Source: DASUVM01 sp036378955 (GTDB taxonomy: Bacteria > Patescibacteriota > Saccharimonadia > Saccharimonadales > Saccharimonadaceae). Taken from it: DNA of 64,000 nt. Below, one piece after another: positions 32,664 through 41,935 of the stretch (the stretch's first letter is position 1; each line of letters begins with the position of its first letter). The stretch is taken from NCBI GenBank assembly GCA_036378955.1, contig DASUVM010000004.1:124001-188000 (forward strand), read 5' to 3'. Under the pieces are notes generated by a model, which saw only the letters and a program-made list of their open reading frames with translations, was not told where the DNA came from and ran no database searches. Position numbers and translations under genes: made by a program.

Positions 32664-33890
32664 CTACTGTTTACGCTTTACGAATTCTATTGCGGCATCT
32701 TTTTGGGTGTCTTTGCCGCTTTTGAGCTCTTCAGCATTAAAAGGCATCTTTTTGTCGGGCTCGATACCCGTTCTGTCAATATTTTTGCCTTTTGGTGTAA
32801 ACCACTTGGCCACCGTTACCTTCAACTGGCCGCCAAACCGTACATCTTCAACCCTCTGCACACTGCCCTTACCAAAGCTTCTTTCACCCATCAGTGTAGC
32901 TGCACCATGATCGCGCAAGGCTCCAGCAACAATTTCGCTGGCACTGGCGCTACCGCCATCAATCAATACTACCGTGGGTGTGCCTTTTAGAACAGGTGTT
33001 CCAGTTGCTTTCAGTGTTTGCAGCACTCTGCCATCTTGGCGTTCTTCGGCAACAACCTTATCACCATCAAGCCACAAGCCGGCAATTGCCTGCGCAACAT
33101 CAACAAAGCCACCACCGTTACCCCGCAGATCAAGCACAACACCCTTCACATTTTTTGCCTTAAAGTCTTCAGCAGCTTTTGTCGCTAAATTAACCGTATC
33201 TACCTGGTTAAAGCGCGAAAGGCGCAAATAGCCGACATTACCCTCGCCTATTGATGGCTTCACACTGGGGTCAACAATGTCATCACGTGTCACACTAAAC
33301 TCTTTAGTTTCGTTGCCGCGAACAATCAGTAGCTTCACGGATGTTCCTTTTTGGCCGCGAATGGTGGCCACGGCTTTTTCAACCTCCCAACTTATGGCGT
33401 CTTGATCATTGACTTTGCCTATAATGTCACCCGCTAAAAGGCCAGCCTTTTGGGCTGGTGAACCATCGAGAGTAGAAATAATTGTTAAATTACTCTCACG
33501 CTTACCAAGTTCTGCGCCAATACCGCTAAACCGTCCGTCGAGATCACTCAAGAACTGATTCGCCTCAGTGTCAGTAAAGTAGGTTGTATACGGGTCGCCG
33601 GTGGCACTCACCATGCCCTTCTTGGCACCGTCTAATAAAGCGTTGCTGTCGAGCTTGCCGTCGTAGTTGCTTCTTAGCAGCGCGTATAGATCGTTGAGTT
33701 CACTAAAATCAAGCTGTGCCGGTAAGCCTTTGTTATAGGCCGATGCAAAATTGGCGAATAATATATCGCTACGTGAACCAAGAACGAAAAAAGTAGCAGC
33801 AATGAGTAGCATAGCAAAAGCCGTCCAGCCAAGTGGCAGAGTTCGCTTCTTTTTCAGTTTTTCAATTAATCTGTTGGGTGTTTTAGCCAC
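32664..33890 (-). CDS. S41 C-terminal processing protease (CtpA-like)
   Basis: 408 residues: N-terminal membrane anchor (about 20-38), an N-terminal helical region, a PDZ domain (GIGAELGKRESNLTIISTLD, SPAQKAGLLAGDIIGKVN) and the S41 catalytic core. The Ser-Lys dyad is S316 in GGSASASEIV and K341 in GERSFGKGSVQ, with the usual 25-residue spacing. The start is GTG (33888-33890) behind AAGGAAG. In other bacteria CtpA controls cell-wall hydrolases, which fits the two hydrolase genes just upstream. Confidence 0.92.
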   Translation of the reverse strand: MAKTPNRLIEKLKKKRTLPLGWTAFAMLLIAATFFVLGSRSDILFANFASAYNKGLPAQLDFSELNDLYALLRSNYDGKLDSNALLDGAKKGMVSATGDPYTTYFTDTEANQFLSDLDGRFSGIGAELGKRESNLTIISTLDGSPAQKAGLLAGDIIGKVNDQDAISWEVEKAVATIRGQKGTSVKLLIVRGNETKEFSVTRDDIVDPSVKPSIGEGNVGYLRLSRFNQVDTVNLATKAAEDFKAKNVKGVVLDLRGNGGGFVDVAQAIAGLWLDGDKVVAEERQDGRVLQTLKATGTPVLKGTPTVVLIDGGSASASEIVAGALRDHGAATLMGERSFGKGSVQRVEDVRFGGQLKVTVAKWFTPKGKNIDRTGIEPDKKMPFNAEELKSGKDTQKDAAIEFVKRKQ

Positions 33891-33995
33891 CAGAATCTTC
33901 CTTTCATAAGCTTTATCCGGTTTATCGTATCATATTTTACGTGTACATGCAGGCCCGGCTACTGCTAAAACACTACGAACCTATGTGTCGGCCTT

Positions 33996-35129
33996 CTAAA
34001 AGTAGATGTAGGTTAAACCGGAGGCGTTTATTATTCGTTCAGTGTAAGTACCGTCTATGTGGTAATTAAACTCGCTGATGCGGATCTTGCCGTCGCTACG
34101 AACCTCTTCGACATACATAGAGTGTCCATAAGGGCCAATTGCAGCAATTGCAACTGCCCCGGCTCTTGGTGTTGAGCCGGTTGTAATACCTTCTGTTTGT
34201 GCGCTCGCCGGCCATTGATTGGCATTACCACGCCCACCAAAATATGGCATACGGCGGCCCGACTGGAATACCTTCCAAGCGGTGTAGCTGACACATTCAC
34301 GGTTATATAACCCCCAATCGTCAACCAATGAATCTTGCGGCGCCACATACCACTTTTCGGGGTAGCCGCCACGATTCGGATCACCGGCAATAAGCTCGCT
34401 GCCGGCAAAAAAGTTCTGGTTGGCACCATTTTGTTCAGCTCTTAGGCGGTTGATGTTGCTATTTTGCTGAATAGCCAGTTGCTGATAGGCCGCCTCTTGC
34501 CCGCGGGTACGGCTTAAAAGGTCTTGCTGATCTTTTTGTTTTTTCACGAGTGTATCGCGCATTGCCTTGCCGTCTCGCAGCACTTGTTTCACTTTTTTTT
34601 GCTCGGTAACAAGTAACTTTTTAGTAGCTTTTACTTCGCGAAGACCTTCTTGCGCACGAACCCTCAGCCGAGCGCGATATTCTTCACGGTCAATATAATC
34701 AGACAACGTGCGGCTTGAGGCGAGCATTTCAATTGGCGTGATCCCCGCCTCAAGATACGCCTTCCGCAGAAATACCCCTACCGCATTGGCTTTTCGCTTG
34801 ACATCTTCTTGCTTTAATGTAATTTGATTGGCAAATTCATCATAACGTGTCTGGTTCTCGGCGATGGTAGTTTCTGCTTGGCTAATTTGGTTGTTTAACT
34901 CGCTTAAAGCCGCTTCAAGAGTTGCCGCCGCCTGGTGAAGCCTTGTTTGTTCGGTTTGATACGTCGCTATCTCACCTTGCAAAGAATTGATTTGATCATT
35001 ATAGCTATCGGCAAGCGTCGGAGCTGGCACCCCCACTAAAATCAAACTACAAATATAAAGCACCCCAAGCTTAAGAATATGACGAGGAGTGTTTTTATAT
35101 TGTTTTTTTGTGTTTGATGCCCATGCCAT
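33996..35129 (-). CDS. Secreted PcsB-like CHAP-domain peptidoglycan hydrolase (copy 1)
   Basis: 377 residues: signal sequence or anchor (about 17-40), a long coiled-coil region (about 43-235), a short linker and a C-terminal CHAP amidase/endopeptidase domain. Catalytic residues are C279 in NRECVSYTAWKV and H336 in GPYGHSMYVEE, with E353 or N354 as likely third member. The architecture is that of PcsB, which FtsEX activates through the coiled coil. TGC-TATAAT (35138-35146) ends 8 bases before the ATG. Confidence 0.9.
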   Translation of the reverse strand: MAWASNTKKQYKNTPRHILKLGVLYICSLILVGVPAPTLADSYNDQINSLQGEIATYQTEQTRLHQAAATLEAALSELNNQISQAETTIAENQTRYDEFANQITLKQEDVKRKANAVGVFLRKAYLEAGITPIEMLASSRTLSDYIDREEYRARLRVRAQEGLREVKATKKLLVTEQKKVKQVLRDGKAMRDTLVKKQKDQQDLLSRTRGQEAAYQQLAIQQNSNINRLRAEQNGANQNFFAGSELIAGDPNRGGYPEKWYVAPQDSLVDDWGLYNRECVSYTAWKVFQSGRRMPYFGGRGNANQWPASAQTEGITTGSTPRAGAVAIAAIGPYGHSMYVEEVRSDGKIRISEFNYHIDGTYTERIINASGLTYIYF

Positions 35130-35300
35130 TTGCTATTATTATAGCATATTATGTTCTATTTTGTCAACAAAAACCGAGGCGTTTTGCATGACTTAGGACA
35201 TGAGCGGCGACCAATCCAGCCCCAGAGGCACTAACGCAGACATCTCAGTGACTACTCTTTAAAGAATCTGGGAAGTAGGTGTAAGCCTTTCAAATAGAGC

Positions 35301-36437
35301 CTACCCGCCGAAGTAGATATAGATCAACCCACTTGCCGAGGTACGCATTTCACTATACTGGCCGTCGACAGCATAGTTGTATTGGCTGACTGTAATCGTT
35401 CCGTCGCCATTGACACTCTCAACCCACATAGCATGGCCATAATAGCCCGCCATTGAGATAGCAACCGAACGGGCTTTAGGTGTGGAACCGGTTGAGATAC
35501 CGTCGGCGCGCGCGCTAGATGGCCACTGATTGGCATTACCGTGCCCGCCCCAATAGGGCATGTTGCCGTATGCCTGCTGCACCTTCCAGGCGGTGTAGCT
35601 GACACATTCACGGTTAAACATTCCCCATGGATCTACTAGAAAATCTTTTGGGGCATTGTGAAGATAATTTGGGTAACCACCACGACCAGGGTCCCCTGCT
35701 ATAACATGGCCACCGCCCAAATTACGCCGGTTTGCCGCCGCCTGCTCGGCTTGCAGGCGGCTAATTTCGGCCTTTTTGCCGGCGATTTGCTGCTGATATG
35801 CTGCTTCTTCACCTCTTGTTTGAGCCAATAAGGCCGCTTGCTGAGCTTGCTGAGCAGCGACTTGTGCTTTCATATTTTCGTCATTTTTTATGAGCAGCTC
35901 AACGTCGGCTTTACGCTTTTCGTTTTTTGCTTTCAAATCTTTGATAGTATCGACAACTTCTTGGATTCGCTCGCGAATTTTATTACGATATTCTTGCTTA
36001 TCAACAAAGTCGCTGATGCTCTTGCTTGAGGCAACTTTTTCGAGGTTGCTGACATCACCCTCAATATACATTTGCTTCAGGTTTTGCTTCAGGGCAGCGT
36101 TACGCTGAGTGATATCTTTCTCAGCTTGCGTGATCTGGGCTATCAACTCATTCTGCTCTGCTTGGTTGGCAGCAATCTTTGTTTGCAAATCAGCAATTTG
36201 GGCATTTAGTGCATTCACCGCTTCTTGCAGTGTGTTACCGTACACATTCAGTTCATTTGCCTTACCGGTTAAAGAGCCGGCTTCGTTCTGCAACTGCTTA
36301 ATCTGTTCGTCATATTGATCAGCAAATACGCCACTTGTAGCAGTTGATGCCAGCGCCACTGCTACCGCAACAAGAATAAAGCCCGAAAGCCCGACCCGCT
36401 GTGAAAAAAAGAAGTTGCGTGGTGTAGAGTGCTTCAT
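35301..36437 (-). CDS. Secreted PcsB-like CHAP-domain peptidoglycan hydrolase (copy 2)
   Basis: 378 residues and clearly paralogous to the next gene. Signal segment at about 18-40, coiled coil at about 42-235 rich in Gln and Ala, CHAP domain with C278 (NRECVSYTAWKV) and H335 (GYYGHAMWVE). The tandem copies differ mostly in the coiled-coil region, which would set partner specificity. It has a full promoter: TTGACG (36469-36474), 17-base spacer, CATAAT (36446-36451), eight bases before the ATG. Confidence 0.9.
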   Translation of the reverse strand: MKHSTPRNFFFSQRVGLSGFILVAVAVALASTATSGVFADQYDEQIKQLQNEAGSLTGKANELNVYGNTLQEAVNALNAQIADLQTKIAANQAEQNELIAQITQAEKDITQRNAALKQNLKQMYIEGDVSNLEKVASSKSISDFVDKQEYRNKIRERIQEVVDTIKDLKAKNEKRKADVELLIKNDENMKAQVAAQQAQQAALLAQTRGEEAAYQQQIAGKKAEISRLQAEQAAANRRNLGGGHVIAGDPGRGGYPNYLHNAPKDFLVDPWGMFNRECVSYTAWKVQQAYGNMPYWGGHGNANQWPSSARADGISTGSTPKARSVAISMAGYYGHAMWVESVNGDGTITVSQYNYAVDGQYSEMRTSASGLIYIYFGG

Positions 36438-36445
36438 ACGTAAGC

Positions 36446-36474
36446 ATTATGAAACACCAAGTCAAATACGTCAA
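36446..36474 (-). promoter_or_regulatory. Promoter of the CHAP hydrolase gene
   Basis: Minus strand TTGACG-17-CATAAT, with the -10 ending 8 bases before the ATG (36435-36437). It lies between ftsX and the hydrolase gene, so the hydrolases can be expressed separately from ftsEX. Confidence 0.7.
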
Positions 36475-36536
36475 ATGTGAGTATGGGAGCTGTGGACGAG
36501 AAAACAGTCAAATGTGGAAAACCTGGGGAATAAGGC

Positions 36537-37475
36537 TTAGTGATCTTTTAAGTAGCGGCGAATTGCCAGATATGATGAGAAAACGCCAATTAAGACACCT
36601 ACTAGCAGAAGTGTCGGAACGATAATGATTGGCCAATGCTGAAATAGGGTGATAGTAGGCGCAACCACGATATCTTGTGCAGCCTTCTTGAGCAAGGTAC
36701 CCGACTGAGTCAAAACAACCGCATACACCAAAATCAGCGAAATAGTGCCGGCAATAACACCATAAAGACCGGCCTCTACGATAAACGGGCCACGAATAAA
36801 GCTTGGGTTGGCGCCAATTAAGCGCATAATCTGGATCTCATCTTTACGGTTATAAATCGCCATGCGAATTGTATTAAAAATGATGAGCACCGATATAACC
36901 ACAAAGACAATTGAAGCAACCAAGCTGGCTACCTCAAAAGTACGCGACCAATTGGCAATTTTATCGATTGCCTGACGGCGCTCACCTGAATTCGAAATAG
37001 GTGCTGATTGCAGCTCTTTAAACTCTTTTTTTTCGGCAACCGCACTTACCTCTTGCAAGCGGTTCGGGTCGCTTGTTTTAACACGCAAGCTTGCCGGAAA
37101 GGGGTTTTCTTGAATTTCTTGCAAGGCCTGCAGTTGCTCGAAATCTCCTTGGTTTTGCTGCTCAAAGATTTTCTTGGCGTCGTCTTTTGATATGTACATA
37201 ATGTCGGTGACAATTGGAACCTCACCGACTGCTCGTTTCAGCCTTTTAAGCTGTTCTTCATTGATACCATCTTTTAAAAAGATCGATACGTCGATACGGC
37301 TGCGAATTTGGCTAATAGTGTCGGCAAAAATCATTCTGAGAATAAAGCTTGTTGTCACTATCAAAAGTGTCACCGACATAACAATTGTTGCCGCTGTTGT
37401 CAGCCAGGTATTACGGCGAAAATTATCAAAACCGTATTGCAAGACACGCGAGATAGTTACCCAGCGTCGGTTCAC
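36537..37475 (-). CDS. ftsX: Cell division ABC permease FtsX
   Basis: 312 residues, four membrane segments: one N-terminal (about 24-47), an extracytoplasmic loop of about 130 residues, then three C-terminal spans. The FtsX pattern RQAIDKIANWSRTFEVASLV precedes the second span, and RNDEIQ-type IYNRKDEIQIMRLIGANPSFIRGPFI is the coupling region. Its ATG overlaps the ftsE stop. FtsX carries the ATPase signal to periplasmic or surface hydrolases such as the CHAP proteins that follow. Confidence 0.93.
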   Translation of the reverse strand: MNRRWVTISRVLQYGFDNFRRNTWLTTAATIVMSVTLLIVTTSFILRMIFADTISQIRSRIDVSIFLKDGINEEQLKRLKRAVGEVPIVTDIMYISKDDAKKIFEQQNQGDFEQLQALQEIQENPFPASLRVKTSDPNRLQEVSAVAEKKEFKELQSAPISNSGERRQAIDKIANWSRTFEVASLVASIVFVVISVLIIFNTIRMAIYNRKDEIQIMRLIGANPSFIRGPFIVEAGLYGVIAGTISLILVYAVVLTQSGTLLKKAAQDIVVAPTITLFQHWPIIIVPTLLLVGVLIGVFSSYLAIRRYLKDH

Positions 37476-38167
37476 TTCTCTGCCCCTTGGCGATAGCTGC
37501 CTTTTGCCTCATCGCTGACGATTTTGCCATGTTCAATCACAATCACGCGGCGCTTTAGGGCGTTGACGATTTCTTGGTTGTGTGTGGTCAGTAAAACTGT
37601 TGTGCCATAACGATTAATTTTTTCAAGCAGGCGCACGATATCCCAACTGTGCTTGGGGTCAAGGTTACCAGTTGGCTCATCGGCAATTAAAATCTTTGGC
37701 TGACGAACCACCGCTCGGGCAATTGCAACACGCTGTTTTTCGCCGCCCGAGAGCTGGCTGGGAAATTTATGTTCTTTGCCCTCAAGACCCACTAATTCAA
37801 TCACTTTCGGCACGGTATTCTTAATTTCGCGGTTGCTCATGCCAACGATTTCCATGGCAAAGGCAATATTTTCAAACACTGTTCGGTTTGGCAGTAGCTT
37901 AAAATCTTGAAAAACAGTGCCAATTTTACGGCGTAAGAGCGGAATGTGCTTGTCTTTTAGCGTGTCGTAATCAATGCCACCAACCACAATTTTACCGCTG
38001 GTTGGTTTTTCTTCTCGGGTTAAAATTTTGAGCAAAGTTGACTTGCCAGCGCCACTGGTGCCAACTAAAATAACGAATTCTTTTGGCTCAATATGGAGGC
38101 TTACCCGGTTTAATGCCGGTTTTGCCTCTTTGCTATACACCTTAGTAACCCGATCTAACAAAATCAT
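37472..38167 (-). CDS. ftsE: Cell division ATPase FtsE
   Basis: 231 residues with all ABC motifs: Walker A GTSGAGKST at 36-44, Q loop in VFQDFKLLP, signature LSGGEKQRVAIARA, Walker B ILIADEPTGNLD and the H switch in LLTTHNQE. The start at the ATG 38165-38167 was chosen because an extended -10 TGT-TACAAT (plus-strand 38175-38183) ends 7 bases before it; an ATG at 38263 lies upstream of the promoter and terminator. First gene of ftsEX. Confidence 0.93.
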   Translation of the reverse strand: MILLDRVTKVYSKEAKPALNRVSLHIEPKEFVILVGTSGAGKSTLLKILTREEKPTSGKIVVGGIDYDTLKDKHIPLLRRKIGTVFQDFKLLPNRTVFENIAFAMEIVGMSNREIKNTVPKVIELVGLEGKEHKFPSQLSGGEKQRVAIARAVVRQPKILIADEPTGNLDPKHSWDIVRLLEKINRYGTTVLLTTHNQEIVNALKRRVIVIEHGKIVSDEAKGSYRQGAEK

Positions 38168-38174
38168 CAGAGCT

Positions 38175-38183
38175 ATTGTAACA
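38175..38183 (-). promoter_or_regulatory. Extended -10 promoter of ftsE
   Basis: Minus-strand TGTTACAAT, hexamer 38175-38180, seven bases before the ATG. No ribosome-binding site is present. Confidence 0.65.
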
Positions 38184-38205
38184 TACTTATAAAAAAGTGG
38201 GTCAG

Positions 38206-38241
38206 CCCCTGAACGAACCCGTTGTGCGGTTCGTTCAGGGG
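38206..38241 (-). terminator. Perfect 14-bp terminator hairpin
   Basis: CCCCTGAACGAACC (38206-38219) pairs with its exact complement (38228-38241) around an 8-base loop. On the minus strand a T-run (CACTTTTTTAT) follows about 9 bases later. It closes the GC-rich orphan gene and separates it from ftsE. Confidence 0.75.
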
Positions 38242-38263
38242 TGCCCGGAGCCTGGGGAGTCAA

Positions 38264-38755
38264 TTACCGCGCTGGGGCGGCGCACTGGCGCTTCACATGG
38301 GCGGCGCGCAGTGCTTTGTCGCTGTCGAGCGGTACGAACTCTCCGTTAAGGACGACACCAACCCGCCACCCTGAGTGCTCGTGAGCCTCCAGGTGAACCT
38401 GGCAGCGCCGATGTTCACCAGGAGTGGCGGTGACGCTCGCCCTATGAGAGGTTCTCGAGAACGAGCCAAAGTTAACCTTGATGGCATCGCCACTAGCGGG
38501 TCGCATATCCATCAGCTCGAGCTGGTGTTCAATGCTGGCCGTCGCAGCAGCGGCAGCCGGAGCATATTCGGCCTCGTTCGACCGCGCGCCAAGCACAGTC
38601 TCTAGCAGAAGAAGCGGAATGCCGAATAGGCAGACGATAGCGAGCGGTCTGTCATATCTCCTCTTGGGGCCGCCGAGCACATCACGATAAAGTACCCGCA
38701 GCACAAACGCACAGAACATCAATAGCGCCAGTATAAAGCTGATAAGGGGTAGCAA
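38264..38755 (-). CDS. GC-rich hypothetical membrane protein, TTG start
   Basis: 163 residues: two N-terminal hydrophobic segments (about 1-22 and 40-58), then an Ala-rich linker and a soluble domain of about 90 residues with several His and Arg and two Cys (RRCQVHLEAHEHSGWRVGVV; KRQCAAPAR). Family unknown. The start is TTG (38753-38755) with a strong GAGGAG (38764-38769) upstream; no ATG fits. Codon use is much richer in G+C than in the flanking ftsE and prfB, and the unit has its own promoter, hairpin leader and terminator. Confidence 0.6.
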   Translation of the reverse strand: MLPLISFILALLMFCAFVLRVLYRDVLGGPKRRYDRPLAIVCLFGIPLLLLETVLGARSNEAEYAPAAAAATASIEHQLELMDMRPASGDAIKVNFGSFSRTSHRASVTATPGEHRRCQVHLEAHEHSGWRVGVVLNGEFVPLDSDKALRAAHVKRQCAAPAR

Positions 38756-38763
38756 TTTAATTT

Positions 38764-38807
38764 CTCCTCACACTCCGGTTCACGAGATTGTGAATATGCT
38801 AATTATA
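38764..38807 (-). promoter_or_regulatory. Promoter, hairpin leader and ribosome site of the TTG-start gene
   Basis: Minus strand: TATAAT (38802-38807), hairpin TTCAC/GTGAA with a 6-base loop (38779-38794), then GAGGAG (38764-38769) 8 bases before the TTG. Confidence 0.6.
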
Positions 38808-38846
38808 CAACTTATCACTAATATGTGCAATTATTATCGCTGGGGT

Positions 38847-39926
38847 TTATGTGTTTGCTTCGAGATAGCTTGTTATAAATCCATCGATTTTGCCGCCTAG
38901 CACCGCCTGAGCATCACGCTCTTCGTATTTGGTGCGCGTATCTTTCACGAGCGTATAAGGGTGCAGTACATAATTACGAATTTGGTTCCCCCAGGCTGCC
39001 TCTTTGGTTGGCCCTTTGATTTCAGCCAGACTAGCCGCGTGCTGTTCAAGCTGCAATTGAGCTAATTTTGAACGTAAAATACTCATAGCTGTGGCCTTAT
39101 TTTGCAGCTGTGAACGTTCGTTTTGAATCGCCACAACAATGCCAGTTGGCAGATGCGTAATGCGTACCGCCGAATCGGTGGTGTTGACGCTCTGACCACC
39201 GTGGCCACTGGCGCGATAAACATCGATTTTAAGCTCTTTTTCGTCAATCGTTACCTCTTCGGGTGAATCAATTTCGGGCAGCACTTCAACCATAGCAAAA
39301 CTGGTTTGACGCAGATTGTCGGCGTTGAACGGGCTTAACCGCACTAAACGATGCACGCCGTGTTCACCACGGAGCTTGCCGTAGGCATAACTGCCTTTAA
39401 TGCTCAGTGTGGCGCTTTTAATACCCGCCTCTTCACCGCTTGATTGGTCAAGTAGTTCGGCTTTCATGTCGTTCGCCTCAGCCCAGCGAGTGTACATCCG
39501 AAGTAGCATTGCCGCCCAATCCATGGCATCAACACCACCGGCACCAGCGTGAAGGCTTACGATGGCGTCGTGGTCATCATAAGAGCCGTTAAATAAAAGT
39601 TCGTGGCGCAATTGTTGATAGGCTTGCTCGGCTGCTTTGAGCTGATCGCTCAATTCACCTTCAAGTGTTGCATCGCTCAGTTCGAGTAGCTCTACTATGT
39701 CACGGGCCTTCTTTTCGAGTTCACGCCATGGCTGCATCCGCTGAATCAACTGAGCCAATTTTTGTGATTTTTCACTGGCCGTAGCTGCATCGGCCCATAT
39801 TTCAGGGCGAGCCAAATCTGCTTCAAGCACGTTTTTGTCGCGTTCAAGTTGGTCGATCTTGAGGCTTACTACTGCCTCGTGGGTGGCTTCAGCGAGATCA
39901 CCCGCACGTTTTGATAAATCACTCAC
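38847..39926 (-). CDS. prfB: Peptide chain release factor 2
   Basis: 359 residues with the RF2 stop-recognition motif SPF (198-200) and the GGQ motif at 243-245 in ASGHGGQSVNTT. RF2 reads UAA and UGA, which agrees with TGA being a stop here. The start is GTG (39924-39926); TGT-TAAGAT (plus-strand 39933-39941) ends 6 bases before it. The reading frame is continuous, and the programmed +1 frameshift found near codon 26 in many bacteria is absent. Confidence 0.93.
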   Translation of the reverse strand: MSDLSKRAGDLAEATHEAVVSLKIDQLERDKNVLEADLARPEIWADAATASEKSQKLAQLIQRMQPWRELEKKARDIVELLELSDATLEGELSDQLKAAEQAYQQLRHELLFNGSYDDHDAIVSLHAGAGGVDAMDWAAMLLRMYTRWAEANDMKAELLDQSSGEEAGIKSATLSIKGSYAYGKLRGEHGVHRLVRLSPFNADNLRQTSFAMVEVLPEIDSPEEVTIDEKELKIDVYRASGHGGQSVNTTDSAVRITHLPTGIVVAIQNERSQLQNKATAMSILRSKLAQLQLEQHAASLAEIKGPTKEAAWGNQIRNYVLHPYTLVKDTRTKYEERDAQAVLGGKIDGFITSYLEANT

Positions 39927-39972
39927 AGTTCAATCTTAACAGAATACGATAGAGACCGACAGTGCAACACCT

Positions 39973-40986
39973 CTAGTAAAGCAGCTTGCCCTGCTCGGGC
40001 TGGGCCGGAGCTTGGCGAAGCATATGAGGCGCGCTTTGGGTGTGTGCTGGCCAATCACCGCTAAAGCGCAGCATATAGCGCCCCATATCTCTCAAAGACT
40101 GCTCGGCAGCTTGTGTAACACCAGCACCTGAAGGCGAAGTAGTAAGGTATGAAAAACCATACGACTTGTGAGTGCGTGTGTTATAGACAACCCCGACATC
40201 GTGGCGATTATCGCCATCTGGATCATTCAACTGGCCAATCTTATTCACCAGCACAATAAAATCGTTACCAGCAAGCTGGCTTTTTACGCCAATGTCACTA
40301 TAGATATTATTCACAAGCGCTTGCTTAACATAGCTACCAAATGCATCTTGGTTACTCATAAGTTGACGCATGACAAACATAGCCTCTTTTGATGTCGTAT
40401 TGCCCAGATAGAAGCGGTTGCTATCGAGTACGATCAAACGGGTATGCTCAAGTTCAGGAACCATTGCTAAACGATTATTTGTTGCGGCGGCGCCATGAAG
40501 CACTCCGTTCACCAAAATCCTCACCGCAGTGTTACCTGAGCGAGTCAATAAGTCGGTAATTACTTCACCGACAGTAGCACTCAGGGGCCCACCAGCCACA
40601 TCAAGTGTGCCGGCACCGGCACGACGATCACTTTCTTGCCACGTCAGAACAGTGTTTAGCGATATGCGGCCGGCGCGCAGCTCTTCAAGTGTCAGCATTG
40701 TAACGGGAAGCTTGTTGACACTCGCTGCGAAGTGCTCGGTATTTTCGTTGTGTTGTAAAATACCCTGGCCCGACCGCATGTCATAGAGTGTGACACCAGT
40801 TAGTATTTGCTTGGCTTCATTCTCGTTAATTGTACGCTGTGTCAAATAGCGAAGGATTAATTTTGCAATAACTGATGATTCGCCGCTATGTTGCAGCGCT
40901 GATTCGTCAACTTTTGACATGTTTAGTTGTATATTCTCGATCGGATTCTGCGGATTTGCCTGCGGGGGTAATTGTGGAGTAATCAT
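39973..40986 (-). CDS. Class A beta-lactamase-like serine hydrolase
   Basis: 337 residues from the ATG at 40986 (a TTG at 41022 would add 12). The active-site motifs of the beta-lactamase/transpeptidase fold are present: SxxK as SVNK at 89-92, an SGN (150-152) in place of SDN, and KIG in LVNKIGQLND in place of KTG. No clear signal peptide, though the N-terminus is Pro- and Gln-rich. It is more likely a peptidoglycan-acting or esterase-type enzyme of the 'beta-lactamase 2' family than a resistance enzyme. Confidence 0.75.
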   Translation of the reverse strand: MITPQLPPQANPQNPIENIQLNMSKVDESALQHSGESSVIAKLILRYLTQRTINENEAKQILTGVTLYDMRSGQGILQHNENTEHFAASVNKLPVTMLTLEELRAGRISLNTVLTWQESDRRAGAGTLDVAGGPLSATVGEVITDLLTRSGNTAVRILVNGVLHGAAATNNRLAMVPELEHTRLIVLDSNRFYLGNTTSKEAMFVMRQLMSNQDAFGSYVKQALVNNIYSDIGVKSQLAGNDFIVLVNKIGQLNDPDGDNRHDVGVVYNTRTHKSYGFSYLTTSPSGAGVTQAAEQSLRDMGRYMLRFSGDWPAHTQSAPHMLRQAPAQPEQGKLLY

Positions 40987-41069
40987 AGTGCTTATGGTAG
41001 CTATTAAAAGACGGGTGTTCAATGTTTAATACAATTTTTACTACAAAAACCACCCTCAATTAATAATGC

Positions 41070-41126
41070 TACAATGACACTATTCGGTTTTCCGAAACTA
41101 GAGAGATGTCAACCAACTCGAAGGAG
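41070..41126 (+). promoter_or_regulatory. Promoter, hairpin leader and ribosome site of the Nudix-like gene
   Basis: Extended -10 TGCTACAAT (41067-41075), hairpin TTCGG-TTTT-CCGAA (41083-41096), then AAGGAG (41121-41126), 4 bases before the ATG. Same layout as at 19733-19779. Confidence 0.65.
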
Positions 41127-41130
41127 AGAA

Positions 41131-41896
41131 ATGGCCTCAGCGATCAAGGTTAGAAAAGCATGGGGTATACCTAGAAAGCTATACCGGGCAGCGTTGCGCT
41201 CGAAGCTTTTCTGCGAATGGCAAGAGAAGCTTTCTGACTGGACGACGGTACGTGTTCGCATTAATGCGGTGGGATGGTGGTGTTCGCCGCCTGCAAATGG
41301 AGGTGCGCGGCACCGATCCTAGTGGTACTGCTCAGCATGTATTCCCTATGCTGCGCGGGCACACGGTTGATGTACTAGCATTGCTCGATGACGGCACCAA
41401 TCTATGGGTAATCTTCGTTGGGCAGTGGCGAATGCCAATTGCTGAAATCAATCTGTCGAACCCCTCCGGCTCAGTTGAAGAGGCCGATTTTAAGTCAACA
41501 GCCCTCAACGAGCTGAACGAAGAGCTTAATACAGAAGGTGTCGAGCTTGCATGGTCTCCGCTCGTCAACATGGGAGCACTTCTTACTGGCAGCGAGCGAC
41601 CTTTTACGGTGTCGCCAGGTGGTATTGACGAATACGTTACGCACTACGTCACAAAGGCCAAAGTGAGCCCGGCGGCCATTAAGGCTCTGCACGGTAGAGT
41701 TGCCGGCCTTCAGCATGAGGGCGAACGGACTACGTCGCACGTCATTCGGCTTGACAAGGCTTTTGCCTACCAAGCGGCAGACGATAGAGCACCCGACGAG
41801 AAGACCATCGCCTCGCTATTGATGTATCTGCATCTCCGTGGCCTGTATCGAGGAGGTCAACTCGCCCCGTTCAAAAATATAGACAACATCTTCTAG
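41131..41896 (+). pseudogene. Nudix-hydrolase-like gene split by a +1 frameshift
   Basis: The ATG at 41131 behind AAGGAG opens a frame that looks coding up to about 41250 (residues such as IPRKLYRAALRSKLFCEWQE) but ends at 41322 after a low-quality stretch. The +1 frame is open from about 41252 (GTG) to the stop at 41894-41896 and holds the main domain: VIFVGQWRMPI and a degenerate Nudix box, GSVEEADFKSTALNELNEEL with NTEG, where the RE of the consensus is replaced by NE. This looks like one gene with a frameshift: a sequencing error, a decayed gene or real recoding. GC-rich codons. Confidence 0.55.
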
Positions 41897-41935
41897 CCTT
41901 CGCCCCGCCCTAAACAACAGCACGCAGAACACCCC

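Noticed and set aside
38847..39926. Programmed frameshift in prfB
   Set aside because: The frame is continuous from the GTG start and no CUUUGAC-like slippery site with an early in-frame stop is present.
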